Shown one piece after another: positions 16,363-24,991 of a stretch of 64,000 nucleotides of DNA. How positions within the stretch are numbered: position 1 is the first letter of the stretch; each line of letters starts with the position of its first letter. This DNA comes from an uncultured Pelagibacteraceae bacterium. Its GTDB lineage: Bacteria > Pseudomonadota > Alphaproteobacteria > Pelagibacterales > Pelagibacteraceae. The notes under the pieces are model-generated. The model searched no databases and was not told the DNA's origin. It saw only the letters and a program-made list of their open reading frames with translations. Where the stretch lies: positions 1 through 64,000 of the forward strand of contig CACLFK010000003.1 in assembly GCA_902606105.1 (NCBI GenBank). Reading direction: 5' to 3'. A program made the position numbers and the translations under genes.

Positions 16363-16989
16363 ATGAAAGTTATAAGACCTTTTGGGCCTACTATCGCCAA
16401 AGTCAGTATACCTGAAGATTTAATTCACCAACTTAATAATTACCTCGATCAAATTATTTTAAGTGAAGAAAAGATAAAGTCTCAAGATCATGGTGAAAAA
16501 TTAGCTGGAAATGTAAGTCAAGAATTCAAATTAGAAAAAGGATTTATTTCCAAATCTGGGCTTGAAAAATTTATTCATGCAAATGCAAAAGAATGGATAA
16601 AACAGGCAGTAAACAAAGAAATAAATAAATGCGAAATTATAAACAGCTGGATTGTAAGACAATTTGAAAATGAGTATAATCCACTTCACTCTCACTCTGG
16701 TCATATATCTGGTGTTGGATACTTAAAAGTTCCAGAAAATAATGGAGAAACAATTCAAAAAAATAAAAAAGAAAATTTTAATGGGCATCTCCAGTTGATA
16801 CATGGGTCAAAAATGTTTTTGTCACCTGTGATGTTAAATATTGAACCAAAAGTAGGTGATTTTTATTTTTTTCCTAATTATCTAATGCATTGTGTCTACC
16901 CATTCAAAAACAAAAATTCTGAAAGAAGATCTTTTTCATTTAATGGATTAATTGATCACGAAATATATGGTAGTATAGGTAAAACATAA
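16363..16989 (+). CDS. 2OG-Fe(II) oxygenase family protein, tandem copy 1
   Basis: This 208-aa member of a marine 2-oxoglutarate/Fe(II) oxygenase family resembles the two genes that follow. The putative metal site is H109/H111 in NPLHSHSGHISG and H176 in YLMHCVYPF, with R188/R189 as possible 2OG-binding arginines. Unlike copies 2 and 3, which read HWHGGH, this copy reads HSHSGH and lacks the GGxLN stretch (NGHLQLIHG instead). It may have diverged in substrate. Likely substrates (proteins, small molecules) are not deducible. Confidence 0.75.
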   Translation: MKVIRPFGPTIAKVSIPEDLIHQLNNYLDQIILSEEKIKSQDHGEKLAGNVSQEFKLEKGFISKSGLEKFIHANAKEWIKQAVNKEINKCEIINSWIVRQFENEYNPLHSHSGHISGVGYLKVPENNGETIQKNKKENFNGHLQLIHGSKMFLSPVMLNIEPKVGDFYFFPNYLMHCVYPFKNKNSERRSFSFNGLIDHEIYGSIGKT

Positions 16990-17019
16990 TTTATCATATT
17001 CAAATTTTATACTCTAATT

Positions 17020-17664
17020 ATGACATACAAAATTTATAAACCTTTTGGACCACAAATTCTTGAGGCGGAAATTCCATCAGAAATAATCAATGAAATAAAT
17101 ATATATATTGATAAATTGGTCACCGATGAAGAAAGATCTAAAAAACAAAATTTAGGCAAACACTTAGCTGGTGATGTGACACAAGAATTCAAATTAGAAC
17201 CTGAATTTGCAAAGAAAATAGGTTGGATAGATTTTTTAGCTAAATGTACATTTGAGTATATTTTAAAAGCAACTAATAAAAAAATAACAAAATTTAATGT
17301 GATAGATACCTGGGTAGTAAGACAATTTAAAAACGAATTTAACCCTACTCATTGGCATGGTGGACATGTCTCAGGTGCAGGTTTTCTAAAAGTACCTAAA
17401 ACCTTAGGTAATTTCGTGCAAGATAAAGGAGATAAAAACTATTCAGGAGGGACACTTAATTTACTTCATGGAACTAGACAATTTTTATCTAATTCAATAT
17501 TTCAAATCCAACCCAAAGTTGGGCACTTTTATTTATTTCCTAATTATATGATGCATACAGTCTATCCATTTAAAGGCACAGAGGAAGAAAGAAGATCAAT
17601 TTCCTTTAACGCATTTATTGATGAAACTATTCATAATGTTTATGCTGAGTATGTTAAAAAATAA
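17020..17664 (+). CDS. 2OG-Fe(II) oxygenase family protein, tandem copy 2
   Basis: This 214-aa paralogue of its neighbours is closest to copy 3. Metal-site candidates are H111 and H113 in NPTHWHGGHVSGAG and H179 in MMHTVYPF. The RRSISFN motif (191-197) supplies the 2OG arginine. The whole frame from PFGPQILEAEIP to the C-terminus aligns with copy 3, showing recent tandem duplication. It is separated from copy 1 by 30 nt and from copy 3 by 6 nt. The reaction and substrate are unknown. Confidence 0.78.
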   Translation: MTYKIYKPFGPQILEAEIPSEIINEINIYIDKLVTDEERSKKQNLGKHLAGDVTQEFKLEPEFAKKIGWIDFLAKCTFEYILKATNKKITKFNVIDTWVVRQFKNEFNPTHWHGGHVSGAGFLKVPKTLGNFVQDKGDKNYSGGTLNLLHGTRQFLSNSIFQIQPKVGHFYLFPNYMMHTVYPFKGTEEERRSISFNAFIDETIHNVYAEYVKK

Positions 17665-17670
17665 TTCAAA

Positions 17671-18309
17671 ATGGACATTAAATTAGAACAAATTAGAGCT
17701 TTTGGACCATCAATTTTAAAAGTCCAAATACCAGATAAATTAGTTGATCAATTAAATCAATATGTTGATCAAGTAATAGTAGATGAAAAAAAATCAAAAG
17801 AACTTGATCACGGAAAAAGGTTGGTAGCTGATGTTAAACAAGAATTTGTAATCGAAACTGATTTTACAAAGAATAGTGGTTGGGGTAATTTTTTAGCGTC
17901 ATGCGTAAAAGCTTGGATTAAAAAGGATATGGAAAAAGAAATAAAAAAATTTGAGATAATTCAAACTTGGATTGTCAGACAATTTCAAAATGAATTTAAT
18001 CCAATACATTGGCATGGAGGCCACATATCAGGTGCTGGATTTCTAAAGGTGCCAAAGAATTGGGGTAATTTTGATCAAGAAAAAGGTGATAATACTTTTC
18101 AGGGAGGAAATTTAAACTTTATAGATGGTTCGCATAGGTTTATGTCAAACTCTGTTTTTAAAGTTAAACCAGAGGTAGGAGATTTTTATTTTTTTCCTCA
18201 TTATCTGATGCATACAGTCTATCCATTTAAAGATACAGAGGAAGAAAGAAGATCAATTTCTTTTAATGCATATATTGATCAAGAAATATTTAATGTATAT
18301 GGAAGATAA
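17671..18309 (+). CDS. 2OG-Fe(II) oxygenase family protein, tandem copy 3
   Basis: This 212-aa third copy has H113 and H115 in NPIHWHGGHISGAG, H181 in LMHTVYPF and R193/R194 in RRSISFN. It shares the stretch TVYPFK-TEEERRSISFNA with copy 2 almost unchanged. It overlaps the next gene (DUF2237) by 11 nt. Family members of about 200 aa with HxH rather than HxD are common in marine bacteria and their phages. I make no claim about substrate. Confidence 0.78.
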   Translation: MDIKLEQIRAFGPSILKVQIPDKLVDQLNQYVDQVIVDEKKSKELDHGKRLVADVKQEFVIETDFTKNSGWGNFLASCVKAWIKKDMEKEIKKFEIIQTWIVRQFQNEFNPIHWHGGHISGAGFLKVPKNWGNFDQEKGDNTFQGGNLNFIDGSHRFMSNSVFKVKPEVGDFYFFPHYLMHTVYPFKDTEEERRSISFNAYIDQEIFNVYGR

Positions 18310-18682
18310 TAAAATTAATGGGTTAAATGTTCTTGGTGAAAAACTAGAAGAATGTTCTAATGACCCCTTGACTGGTTGGTTGCGTGATGGCTGTTGTAAC
18401 ACAGATGAAAATGATCACGGCGTACATACTGTTTGTGCTAAAGTTACAACTGAATGTTTAGAATGGTTAAAAGAAGCAGGTAATGATTTAACAACACCTC
18501 ATCCAGAATTTGGTTTTCCTGGCTTAAAAGACGGTGATGGTTGGTGTTTATGTGCTAGTTGGTATGCAAAAGCTGTTGAAGCTGATAAAGCTTGTCCTAT
18601 TTATTTGAAACGAACCCATCAAAATACTTTAAAATATCTACCTATAGAAACTTTAAAAAAGTTTGCAATAGATTTGTCATAA
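18299..18682 (+). CDS. DUF2237 family protein
   Basis: The open frame starts at 18266, but the ATG at 18299 (MEDNKINGLNVLG) matches the family's N-terminus and gives 127 aa. Conserved features are NVLGEKLEECSNDPLTGW, the cysteine pair in DGCCNT, GVHTVCA, GNDLTTP and GDGWCLCASWY. The many conserved Cys and His residues suggest a metal or redox role, but the function of DUF2237 is not known to me. It ends 2 nt before the convergent ETF-QO stop. Confidence 0.85.
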   Translation: MEDNKINGLNVLGEKLEECSNDPLTGWLRDGCCNTDENDHGVHTVCAKVTTECLEWLKEAGNDLTTPHPEFGFPGLKDGDGWCLCASWYAKAVEADKACPIYLKRTHQNTLKYLPIETLKKFAIDLS

Positions 18683-18684
18683 AC

Positions 18685-20304
18685 TTACATATTTCCATAC
18701 TTAGGTCCACCTCCACCCTCTGGAGTTACCCAAACGATATTTTGCGAAGGTTCTTTGATGTCACAAGTTTTACAATGAATGCAATTTTGCGAATTAATCA
18801 CAAATTTATTTACTTCATTTTCTTTTTGAACTTCATAAACTCCTGCAGGACAATATCTTTGAGCTGGTTCGTCAAATTTTTCTAAAGTATAATTAATTGG
18901 TAAATTAGGGTTTTTAAGCTTCAAATGAACTGGCTGATTATCAGCGTGATTTGTGCCTGTTAAATAAACTGAACTTGTTTTATCAAAAGTCAAAACATTA
19001 TCATATTTTGGATAATCTATTTTTGGCATTTCTCTTGCAGTTTTTAAGGTCTCATGATCAGCGTGCTTATGCTTAAGAGTAAAAGGCATTTTTCCTCTAA
19101 ATAAAATTTGATCTATACCTGTAAATATTATTCCTAATATCAATCCCCAACTAAAACTAGGCTTAACATTTCTTGCCTCAAATAATTCTTTATAAAGCCA
19201 GCTATTTTTAAATTTTTGTTCAAATATAGATAAATCTTTATTATCTTTTAAATGCTCATTTATAGTTTCAGCAGCTATTATCCCACTTTTCATAGCTGTG
19301 TGAGAGCCTTTGATTTTTGGCATGTTTAAAGTTCCCGCATCACAGCCAACTAACAATGCTCCTGGCATAAACATCTGAGGTAAACTTTGAAAACCTCCCT
19401 CAATTAAAGCTCTTGCACCATATGAAATTCTTTTTCCACCTTCTATAATTTTCCTGATAGCTGGATGAGTTTTAAATCTTTGAAACTCATCGTATGGAGA
19501 TAAATGAGGGTTTTTATAATCTAAACCTATGACATATCCTAGGAAAACCTGTTTATTTTCTGCATGATACATAAAACTTCCACCGTAAGTGTTGTTATCT
19601 AATGGCCATCCAGCTGTGTGCATTACTAGACCTTCTTCATGAGTTTTCTCATCAATTTCCCAAATTTCTTTAAATCCAATCCCATATTGTTGTGGATCTT
19701 TTCCTTTATTTAATTCAAATTTTTGGATTAATTCTTTTCCAAGATGGCCTCTGCACCCTTCAGCGAAAACTGTGACCTTTCCTAATAATTCAATACCTGG
19801 TTCAAAACTATCTTTTTTATTTCCTTCTTTATCTATACCCATATCTTGAGTAGTAACACCTTTTACAGATCCATCATCATTATATAAAACTTCACTTGCT
19901 GGAAATCCTGGAAAAATTTCTACACCTAAACTTTCTGCTTGCTCAGCAAGCCATCTACATAAATTTGCTAAACTTATAATATAATTTTTATGATTTTGTT
20001 GTACAGCTGGAAGCAACCAGGTTGGCCAGCTCAATGATTTTGTTTTTCCTAAAAATAAAAATTTTTCTTTTGTAACTTTAGTTTTAATTGGTGAATTTAG
20101 TTCTTTCCAATTAGGTAATAATTCATCTAATGCACGTGTCTCAAAAACATTACCACTTAAAATATGTGCTCCTATTTCTGAAGCTTTCTCAAGTAAGCAA
20201 ACATTTATATTTGGATCTAATTGTTTTAGTTTTATTGCTGTTGATAAACCTGATGGCCCACCACCAATGATCACAACATCATATTCCATCGATTCCCTAG
20301 ACAT
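18685..20304 (-). CDS. Electron transfer flavoprotein-ubiquinone oxidoreductase
   Basis: This 539-aa ETF-QO has the FAD motif IIGGGPSGLSTAIKL near the N-terminus. A C-terminal 4Fe-4S domain has cysteines near 485, 508, 511 and 514 (YCPAGVYEV, CIHCKTCDI), and the protein ends in EGGGGPKYGNM. It passes electrons from reduced ETF to ubiquinone at the inner membrane. It closes the operon DMGDH-etfB-etfA-ETF-QO, 23 nt behind etfA, so this copy probably serves dimethylglycine oxidation first. Confidence 0.94.
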   Translation of the reverse strand: MSRESMEYDVVIIGGGPSGLSTAIKLKQLDPNINVCLLEKASEIGAHILSGNVFETRALDELLPNWKELNSPIKTKVTKEKFLFLGKTKSLSWPTWLLPAVQQNHKNYIISLANLCRWLAEQAESLGVEIFPGFPASEVLYNDDGSVKGVTTQDMGIDKEGNKKDSFEPGIELLGKVTVFAEGCRGHLGKELIQKFELNKGKDPQQYGIGFKEIWEIDEKTHEEGLVMHTAGWPLDNNTYGGSFMYHAENKQVFLGYVIGLDYKNPHLSPYDEFQRFKTHPAIRKIIEGGKRISYGARALIEGGFQSLPQMFMPGALLVGCDAGTLNMPKIKGSHTAMKSGIIAAETINEHLKDNKDLSIFEQKFKNSWLYKELFEARNVKPSFSWGLILGIIFTGIDQILFRGKMPFTLKHKHADHETLKTAREMPKIDYPKYDNVLTFDKTSSVYLTGTNHADNQPVHLKLKNPNLPINYTLEKFDEPAQRYCPAGVYEVQKENEVNKFVINSQNCIHCKTCDIKEPSQNIVWVTPEGGGGPKYGNM

Positions 20305-20327
20305 ATACTGGTTTTTAACTGTAAGGA

Positions 20328-21281
20328 TTATTTTTGTATAGTGTTTAATTTGTTCAACTCTTCCATAAACTGTGGAAGTGCTTCAAATAGATCAGCTTCA
20401 AGGCCATAATCTGCAACACTAAATATTGGAGCCTCTCCATCTTTATTTATTGCGACAATTACTTTACTTTCTTTCATTCCCGCTAAATGTTGAATTGCAC
20501 CTGAAATCCCAATCGCGATATATAAATCTGGTACAACCACTTTTCCGGTTTGACCAACTTGGTGATCGTTACTTATATAGCCTGCATCCACTGCGGCTCT
20601 TGACGCACCAATAGCTGCACCTAACTTATCTGCAACTTCTGTTATTAATTTAAAATTATCACCACTCTGCATACCTCTTCCACCTGAAACAACAATTCTT
20701 GCAGTTCCTAGCTCTGGTCTATCAGATTTAATTTCTTCTCTTTTGATAAATTTTGTATTTGAAAATTCTTCGCTAACCTCTCCTTTTTCAATTGTTGCTG
20801 TTCCACCAGAACTTTCACAAGGTTCAAAAGATGTAGGTCTGATCGTTATACACTTCTTAGCATCATTTGTTTTTACTGTAGCAAAAGCGTTTCCTGCATA
20901 AATAGGTCTTAGAAAAGTATCAGATGATATTACTTTTATAATATCACTGACCTGAGAAGTATCTAAATGGGCAGCAATTCTTGGCATTAAGTTTTTTCCA
21001 AAAGTGTTTGCTGAACAAACAATATGAGAATAATTTTCCGCAAGTTTAACTATTGCTGGTGCAAAGTTTTCTGCTGTAAAATTTTCATAATGTGGTGCTT
21101 CTATACTAATTACTTTTTTAACCACTGGTAATTCAGAGAGTTTTTTAGCAGCAGTCTCGATATTTTGACCTATGATTACTGCATGGACATCCACATCAAT
21201 TTGAGAAGCAGCTGTTGCAGCGTTTAAAGTAAAAGGTCTTAACTCTTTATTATTATGCTCTGCTATAAGTAAAACTGACAT
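20328..21281 (-). CDS. etfA: Electron transfer flavoprotein alpha subunit
   Basis: This 317-aa FAD-binding subunit has the C-terminal motif GGRGMQSGDNF, followed by GAAIGASRAAVDAGY and QVGQTGKVV, all standard for EtfA. It forms a heterodimer with EtfB and carries electrons from flavin dehydrogenases to ETF-QO. The start overlaps the etfB stop by one base (TAATG). Placement behind the dimethylglycine dehydrogenase gene indicates its main electron donor. Confidence 0.95.
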   Translation of the reverse strand: MSVLLIAEHNNKELRPFTLNAATAASQIDVDVHAVIIGQNIETAAKKLSELPVVKKVISIEAPHYENFTAENFAPAIVKLAENYSHIVCSANTFGKNLMPRIAAHLDTSQVSDIIKVISSDTFLRPIYAGNAFATVKTNDAKKCITIRPTSFEPCESSGGTATIEKGEVSEEFSNTKFIKREEIKSDRPELGTARIVVSGGRGMQSGDNFKLITEVADKLGAAIGASRAAVDAGYISNDHQVGQTGKVVVPDLYIAIGISGAIQHLAGMKESKVIVAINKDGEAPIFSVADYGLEADLFEALPQFMEELNKLNTIQK

Positions 21282-22030
21282 TATATAACTTTAGCCTCAT
21301 TTTTTAATTTTTGAACTAATTCTGCAACATTAGCCACCTTTATGCCGGCTTTTCTTTTAGGTGGTTCCTCTACTTTTAGTTGCTCAACTCTTGGTGTTGT
21401 ATCAATTCCTAAATCTGAAACATTTATTTCTTCTATAGGTTTTTTCTTTGCTTTCATAATATTTGGTAATGATGCATATCTAGGTTCATTTAGTCTAAGA
21501 TCACATGTAACTATTGCTGGGGTATTAATTTCAATAGTTTCAAGTCCTTCATCAATTTCTCTAGTAACTTCTAAAGAATTTTCTTTTACTTCTATGTTTG
21601 ATGCAAAAGTTGCTTGAGGCCAATTTAATAATGCACTTAACATTTGCCCTGTTTGATTACAGTCATCATCAATTGCTTGTTTACCCATAAAAACTAAATC
21701 TGGTTTTTCTTTTTCTACAATTTTTTTTATAATTTTTGAAACAGCCAAAGGTTCCAAAACACCTTCCGTTTTCACATGAACTCCTCTGTCAGCGCCTACT
21801 GCTAGAGCTTTTCTCACTGTCTCTTGAGCTTTTTCTTCTCCAACTGTTATTGCAACGATCTCTGTTGCTTTGCCAGACTCTTTTATTTTAACCGCTTCCT
21901 CTATAGCATTATCATCGGGAGGATTGGTTGACATTTTTACATTATCTGTAACTACGCCTGATCCGTCTTCTTTAACTCTTATTTGAACGTTGTAATCAAT
22001 TACTCTTTTTACAGCGACTAAAATTTTCAT
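21281..22030 (-). CDS. etfB: Electron transfer flavoprotein beta subunit
   Basis: This 249-aa AMP-binding subunit begins MKILVAVKRVIDYNVQIRV and contains NPPDDNAIEEAVKIKE, GKQAIDDDCNQTGQML and the loop LRLNEPRYASLPNIMKAKKK that recognises partner dehydrogenases. The start is fused to the stop of the dimethylglycine dehydrogenase gene (TAATG), the stop to etfA. Length and motifs are typical. Confidence 0.95.
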   Translation of the reverse strand: MKILVAVKRVIDYNVQIRVKEDGSGVVTDNVKMSTNPPDDNAIEEAVKIKESGKATEIVAITVGEEKAQETVRKALAVGADRGVHVKTEGVLEPLAVSKIIKKIVEKEKPDLVFMGKQAIDDDCNQTGQMLSALLNWPQATFASNIEVKENSLEVTREIDEGLETIEINTPAIVTCDLRLNEPRYASLPNIMKAKKKPIEEINVSDLGIDTTPRVEQLKVEEPPKRKAGIKVANVAELVQKLKNEAKVI

Positions 22031-24462
22031 TATGCTCTCAATAAATTATTTTCTTTATCGTATGGACTTTCGTCTAATACAGTAGCCTCATACATTTCTC
22101 CCAAGATATCAACTTGTAATTTGTCACCCACATTTGCGAAATCAGGTTTAACCATTGCCAATGCTATTGATTTATCTAATCTAAAACCAAACTCACCCCC
22201 AGTTGCCCTTCCAACAACTTTATTGTCTTTATATATAGGGTTATTCCCCAATACATCTGCATCTTTTGTATTATGCACTTCAAGAGTAACTAATTTGTTA
22301 TCAAATCCCTTCTCTCTCCACTTATTTAAGGCTTCCAATCCAATAAAATTTCCTTTATTTGGATGAATAAATCTATCCAAACCAGATTCGTAAGGTGAGT
22401 ATTCAATTGATAGTTCTGTACCTACAAGTTTGTATGATTTTTCTAATCTTAAACTGTTCATAGCTCTAATACCAAAAGGTTTTATTCCTAAATCCTTACC
22501 TGCATCCATTAATTTATCAAAAATATGATTTTGATATTCAATTGGGTGATGTAGTTCCCAGCCAAGTTCACCTACAAAATTTACCCTCATAGCATTAACT
22601 GGAGCATAGCCAACATTAACCTTTTTAGCAGTTAACCATTTAAAATTTTCATTTGAAAAATCATCGGTAGAAACTTTTTGCATCAAATCTCTTGCTTTTG
22701 GACCAGCAACCACAAGTACACCTGTACTATTAGTTAAATCTTCAAATATAACTGAACCATCAGTTGGCATCCATTTTTGGATCCAATCATGATCCAATCT
22801 TAAATTAGCCCCTGCAGAAACAAGGTAATAAGTATTTTCTGCTTCTTTCATAATAGTAAATTCAGAATGGACGCCTCCTTTAGTATTTAAAGCGTGACAT
22901 AAGTTAATTCTGCCAATTTTTTTTGGTAGTTTGTTTGCAACTAAAAAATCTAAAAATTCTTCAGCTTTAGGTCCTCTTATTCTGCATTTCGCAAAGGCAG
23001 TCATATCTAGCAACCCAACATTCTCTTTAACGTTTTGACACTCTTTTTTAATTGCATCGAACCATTTTGATCTTCTAAACGACCAATCATCTTTTTGTTC
23101 CATGCCATCAGTTGCAAAAAAGTTTGGTCTTTCCCAACCAAATTTTTGTCCAAAGACTGCACCCAAATTTTTCATTCTTTCATAACAAGGTGCTGTTCTT
23201 AAAGGTCTTGCTGCTGGTCTCTCCTCGTCAGGATAGTGAGTGATAAAAACATGACTATACGCTTCTTCATTTTTTGCTTTTAAGTATGATTTAGTTGCAT
23301 AATTTCCATAACGTCTTGGTTCAACTCCCAGCATATCAATAGTAGGTTCGCCGTCTACAATCCACTCTGCTAACTGCCAACCAGCTCCACCTGCTGCAGT
23401 AATTCCAAAACTGTGACCCTCATTAATCCAAAAATTTTTTAATCCCCAAGCTGGGCCAACTATTGGATTTCCATCAGGTGTGTAACATATTGCACCATTA
23501 TAAACTTTTTTTACACCGACTTCTCCAAAAGCTGGCACACGGTGAATAGCCCCTTCAATGTGAGGAGCCAATCTATCAAGATCTTCTTGAAATAATTCGT
23601 ACTCTGAGTTTTTTGATGGACCTTCAACATAACAAGCTGGTGCACCATCTTCATAAGGTCCTAATATTAATCCACCTGCTTCTTCTCGCATATACCATCG
23701 ACTATCACTATCCCTAAGAACTCCCATTTCTGGAAGACCTTCTTTTTTTCTCTTTTGAATTTCAGGATGAGGTTCAGTTACAATATATTGATGCTCAACT
23801 GGAATTACTGGAATATCTAAACCTACCATTTCACCAGTTTGTCTTGCAAAATTACCAGAACATGAAATTACATGTTCACATTCTATTGAACCTTTATCTG
23901 TTTCTACTATCCACCCGTCTTTAGTTTGTTTCATACTCATTACGGCTGTATTTCTATAAATTTCTGCTCCTCTATTTCTTGCACCAGTTGCCAGAGCTTG
24001 AGTTAAATCAGCTGGCTGAATATATCCATCCTCTGGATGCTGTATTGCTCCAACTAGATCATCTGTATGACAAAGTGGCCAAATTTCTTTTACTTGTTGA
24101 GGAGTTAAAAATTTTACATCAACTCCGATCGTTTGCGCAACGCCAGCATATTGATGATATTCATCCATTCTATCTTTTGTGCTAGCTAATCGAATATTTG
24201 AAACAACACTAAATCCAACATTCTTTCCCGTTTCTTCCTCTAGAGTTTTGTAAAGATTAACTGCATACTTGTGAAGCTGTCCAACTGAGTAGCTCATATT
24301 AAACAAAGGAAGCAAGCCAGCAGCATGCCAAGTAGAACCTGAAGTTAGTTCTTTTCTTTCCACAAGAACAACATCAGACCAGCCTTTTTTGGCCAGATGA
24401 TAAAGAGCACTTACTCCGACAACTCCGCCACCAACTACTACAACTTTAGTTTTTGTTTTCAT
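22030..24462 (-). CDS. Dimethylglycine dehydrogenase-like FAD/folate enzyme
   Basis: This 810-aa protein has an N-terminal DAO-type FAD domain (VVVGGGVVGVSALYHLAKKG) with TSGSTWHAAGLL; H46 is the expected covalent FAD histidine of DMGDH/SARDH. Residues from about 430 to the end form a GcvT tetrahydrofolate domain. Such enzymes demethylate dimethylglycine (or sarcosine), donate the methyl to THF as methylene-THF, and give electrons to ETF. The following etfBA and ETF-QO genes complete the chain. A four-subunit sarcosine oxidase is encoded separately at 46.7-51.8 kb, so dimethylglycine is the better substrate guess here. Confidence 0.88.
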   Translation of the reverse strand: MKTKTKVVVVGGGVVGVSALYHLAKKGWSDVVLVERKELTSGSTWHAAGLLPLFNMSYSVGQLHKYAVNLYKTLEEETGKNVGFSVVSNIRLASTKDRMDEYHQYAGVAQTIGVDVKFLTPQQVKEIWPLCHTDDLVGAIQHPEDGYIQPADLTQALATGARNRGAEIYRNTAVMSMKQTKDGWIVETDKGSIECEHVISCSGNFARQTGEMVGLDIPVIPVEHQYIVTEPHPEIQKRKKEGLPEMGVLRDSDSRWYMREEAGGLILGPYEDGAPACYVEGPSKNSEYELFQEDLDRLAPHIEGAIHRVPAFGEVGVKKVYNGAICYTPDGNPIVGPAWGLKNFWINEGHSFGITAAGGAGWQLAEWIVDGEPTIDMLGVEPRRYGNYATKSYLKAKNEEAYSHVFITHYPDEERPAARPLRTAPCYERMKNLGAVFGQKFGWERPNFFATDGMEQKDDWSFRRSKWFDAIKKECQNVKENVGLLDMTAFAKCRIRGPKAEEFLDFLVANKLPKKIGRINLCHALNTKGGVHSEFTIMKEAENTYYLVSAGANLRLDHDWIQKWMPTDGSVIFEDLTNSTGVLVVAGPKARDLMQKVSTDDFSNENFKWLTAKKVNVGYAPVNAMRVNFVGELGWELHHPIEYQNHIFDKLMDAGKDLGIKPFGIRAMNSLRLEKSYKLVGTELSIEYSPYESGLDRFIHPNKGNFIGLEALNKWREKGFDNKLVTLEVHNTKDADVLGNNPIYKDNKVVGRATGGEFGFRLDKSIALAMVKPDFANVGDKLQVDILGEMYEATVLDESPYDKENNLLRA

Positions 24463-24517
24463 TATCAGACTCCTACTAAATTTTTAATTATTACGAAACA
24501 AAAATGTAGCTTAATAA

Positions 24518-24979
24518 TCAAATTGAGCTTCCAAGAGGAATTGGGCTTGATACCATCGTGGTTAGCCAACAATCTTTTAAAGATCCTTCAGAAGTAAATT
24601 TTTCAACCTGCCAATTAAATTTGTGATAAATTTTATTCTTATCAAGTATAATTACCTCAAATTGAGCCGATTTATTACTAATTCCAACCTCAGTAATTGT
24701 ATGACTTAAATGATCAATCATCATTTGATAAGAGGCACCTTTAATCATCCTTTTAAAATTATTTAAAGGCCCAGTGACTTTCTTGTTGTTGGGGTGTGCA
24801 AAATTCCATGTTTGCTCAATACCACTATCCTTATATTCAAGATCATTTTGCTGCAATCCACTTAGTTGAATTTTTACCACTTCTTTTGGAGCAATAGAAC
24901 TATTTGGATTAAGTAATTCAGCATTTGAAAAAGAGATAGTTGCTAATAGCAAGATTAGTATTTTAAAAATATTTCTCAT
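24518..24979 (-). CDS. DUF4864 family secreted protein
   Basis: This 153-aa protein has an N-terminal signal sequence (about 1-20, ending near SNAELL). The body has NTF2-like character: VVKIQLSGLQQNDLEYKD, QTWNFAHPNNK, and a final DCWLTTMVS. These match DUF4864, whose function I do not know. It is 12 nt downstream of the BT1-like transporter gene and 55 nt upstream of the DMGDH gene, all leftward. Confidence 0.75.
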   Translation of the reverse strand: MRNIFKILILLLATISFSNAELLNPNSSIAPKEVVKIQLSGLQQNDLEYKDSGIEQTWNFAHPNNKKVTGPLNNFKRMIKGASYQMMIDHLSHTITEVGISNKSAQFEVIILDKNKIYHKFNWQVEKFTSEGSLKDCWLTTMVSSPIPLGSSI

Positions 24980-24991
24980 TTAAAAAAAAGT

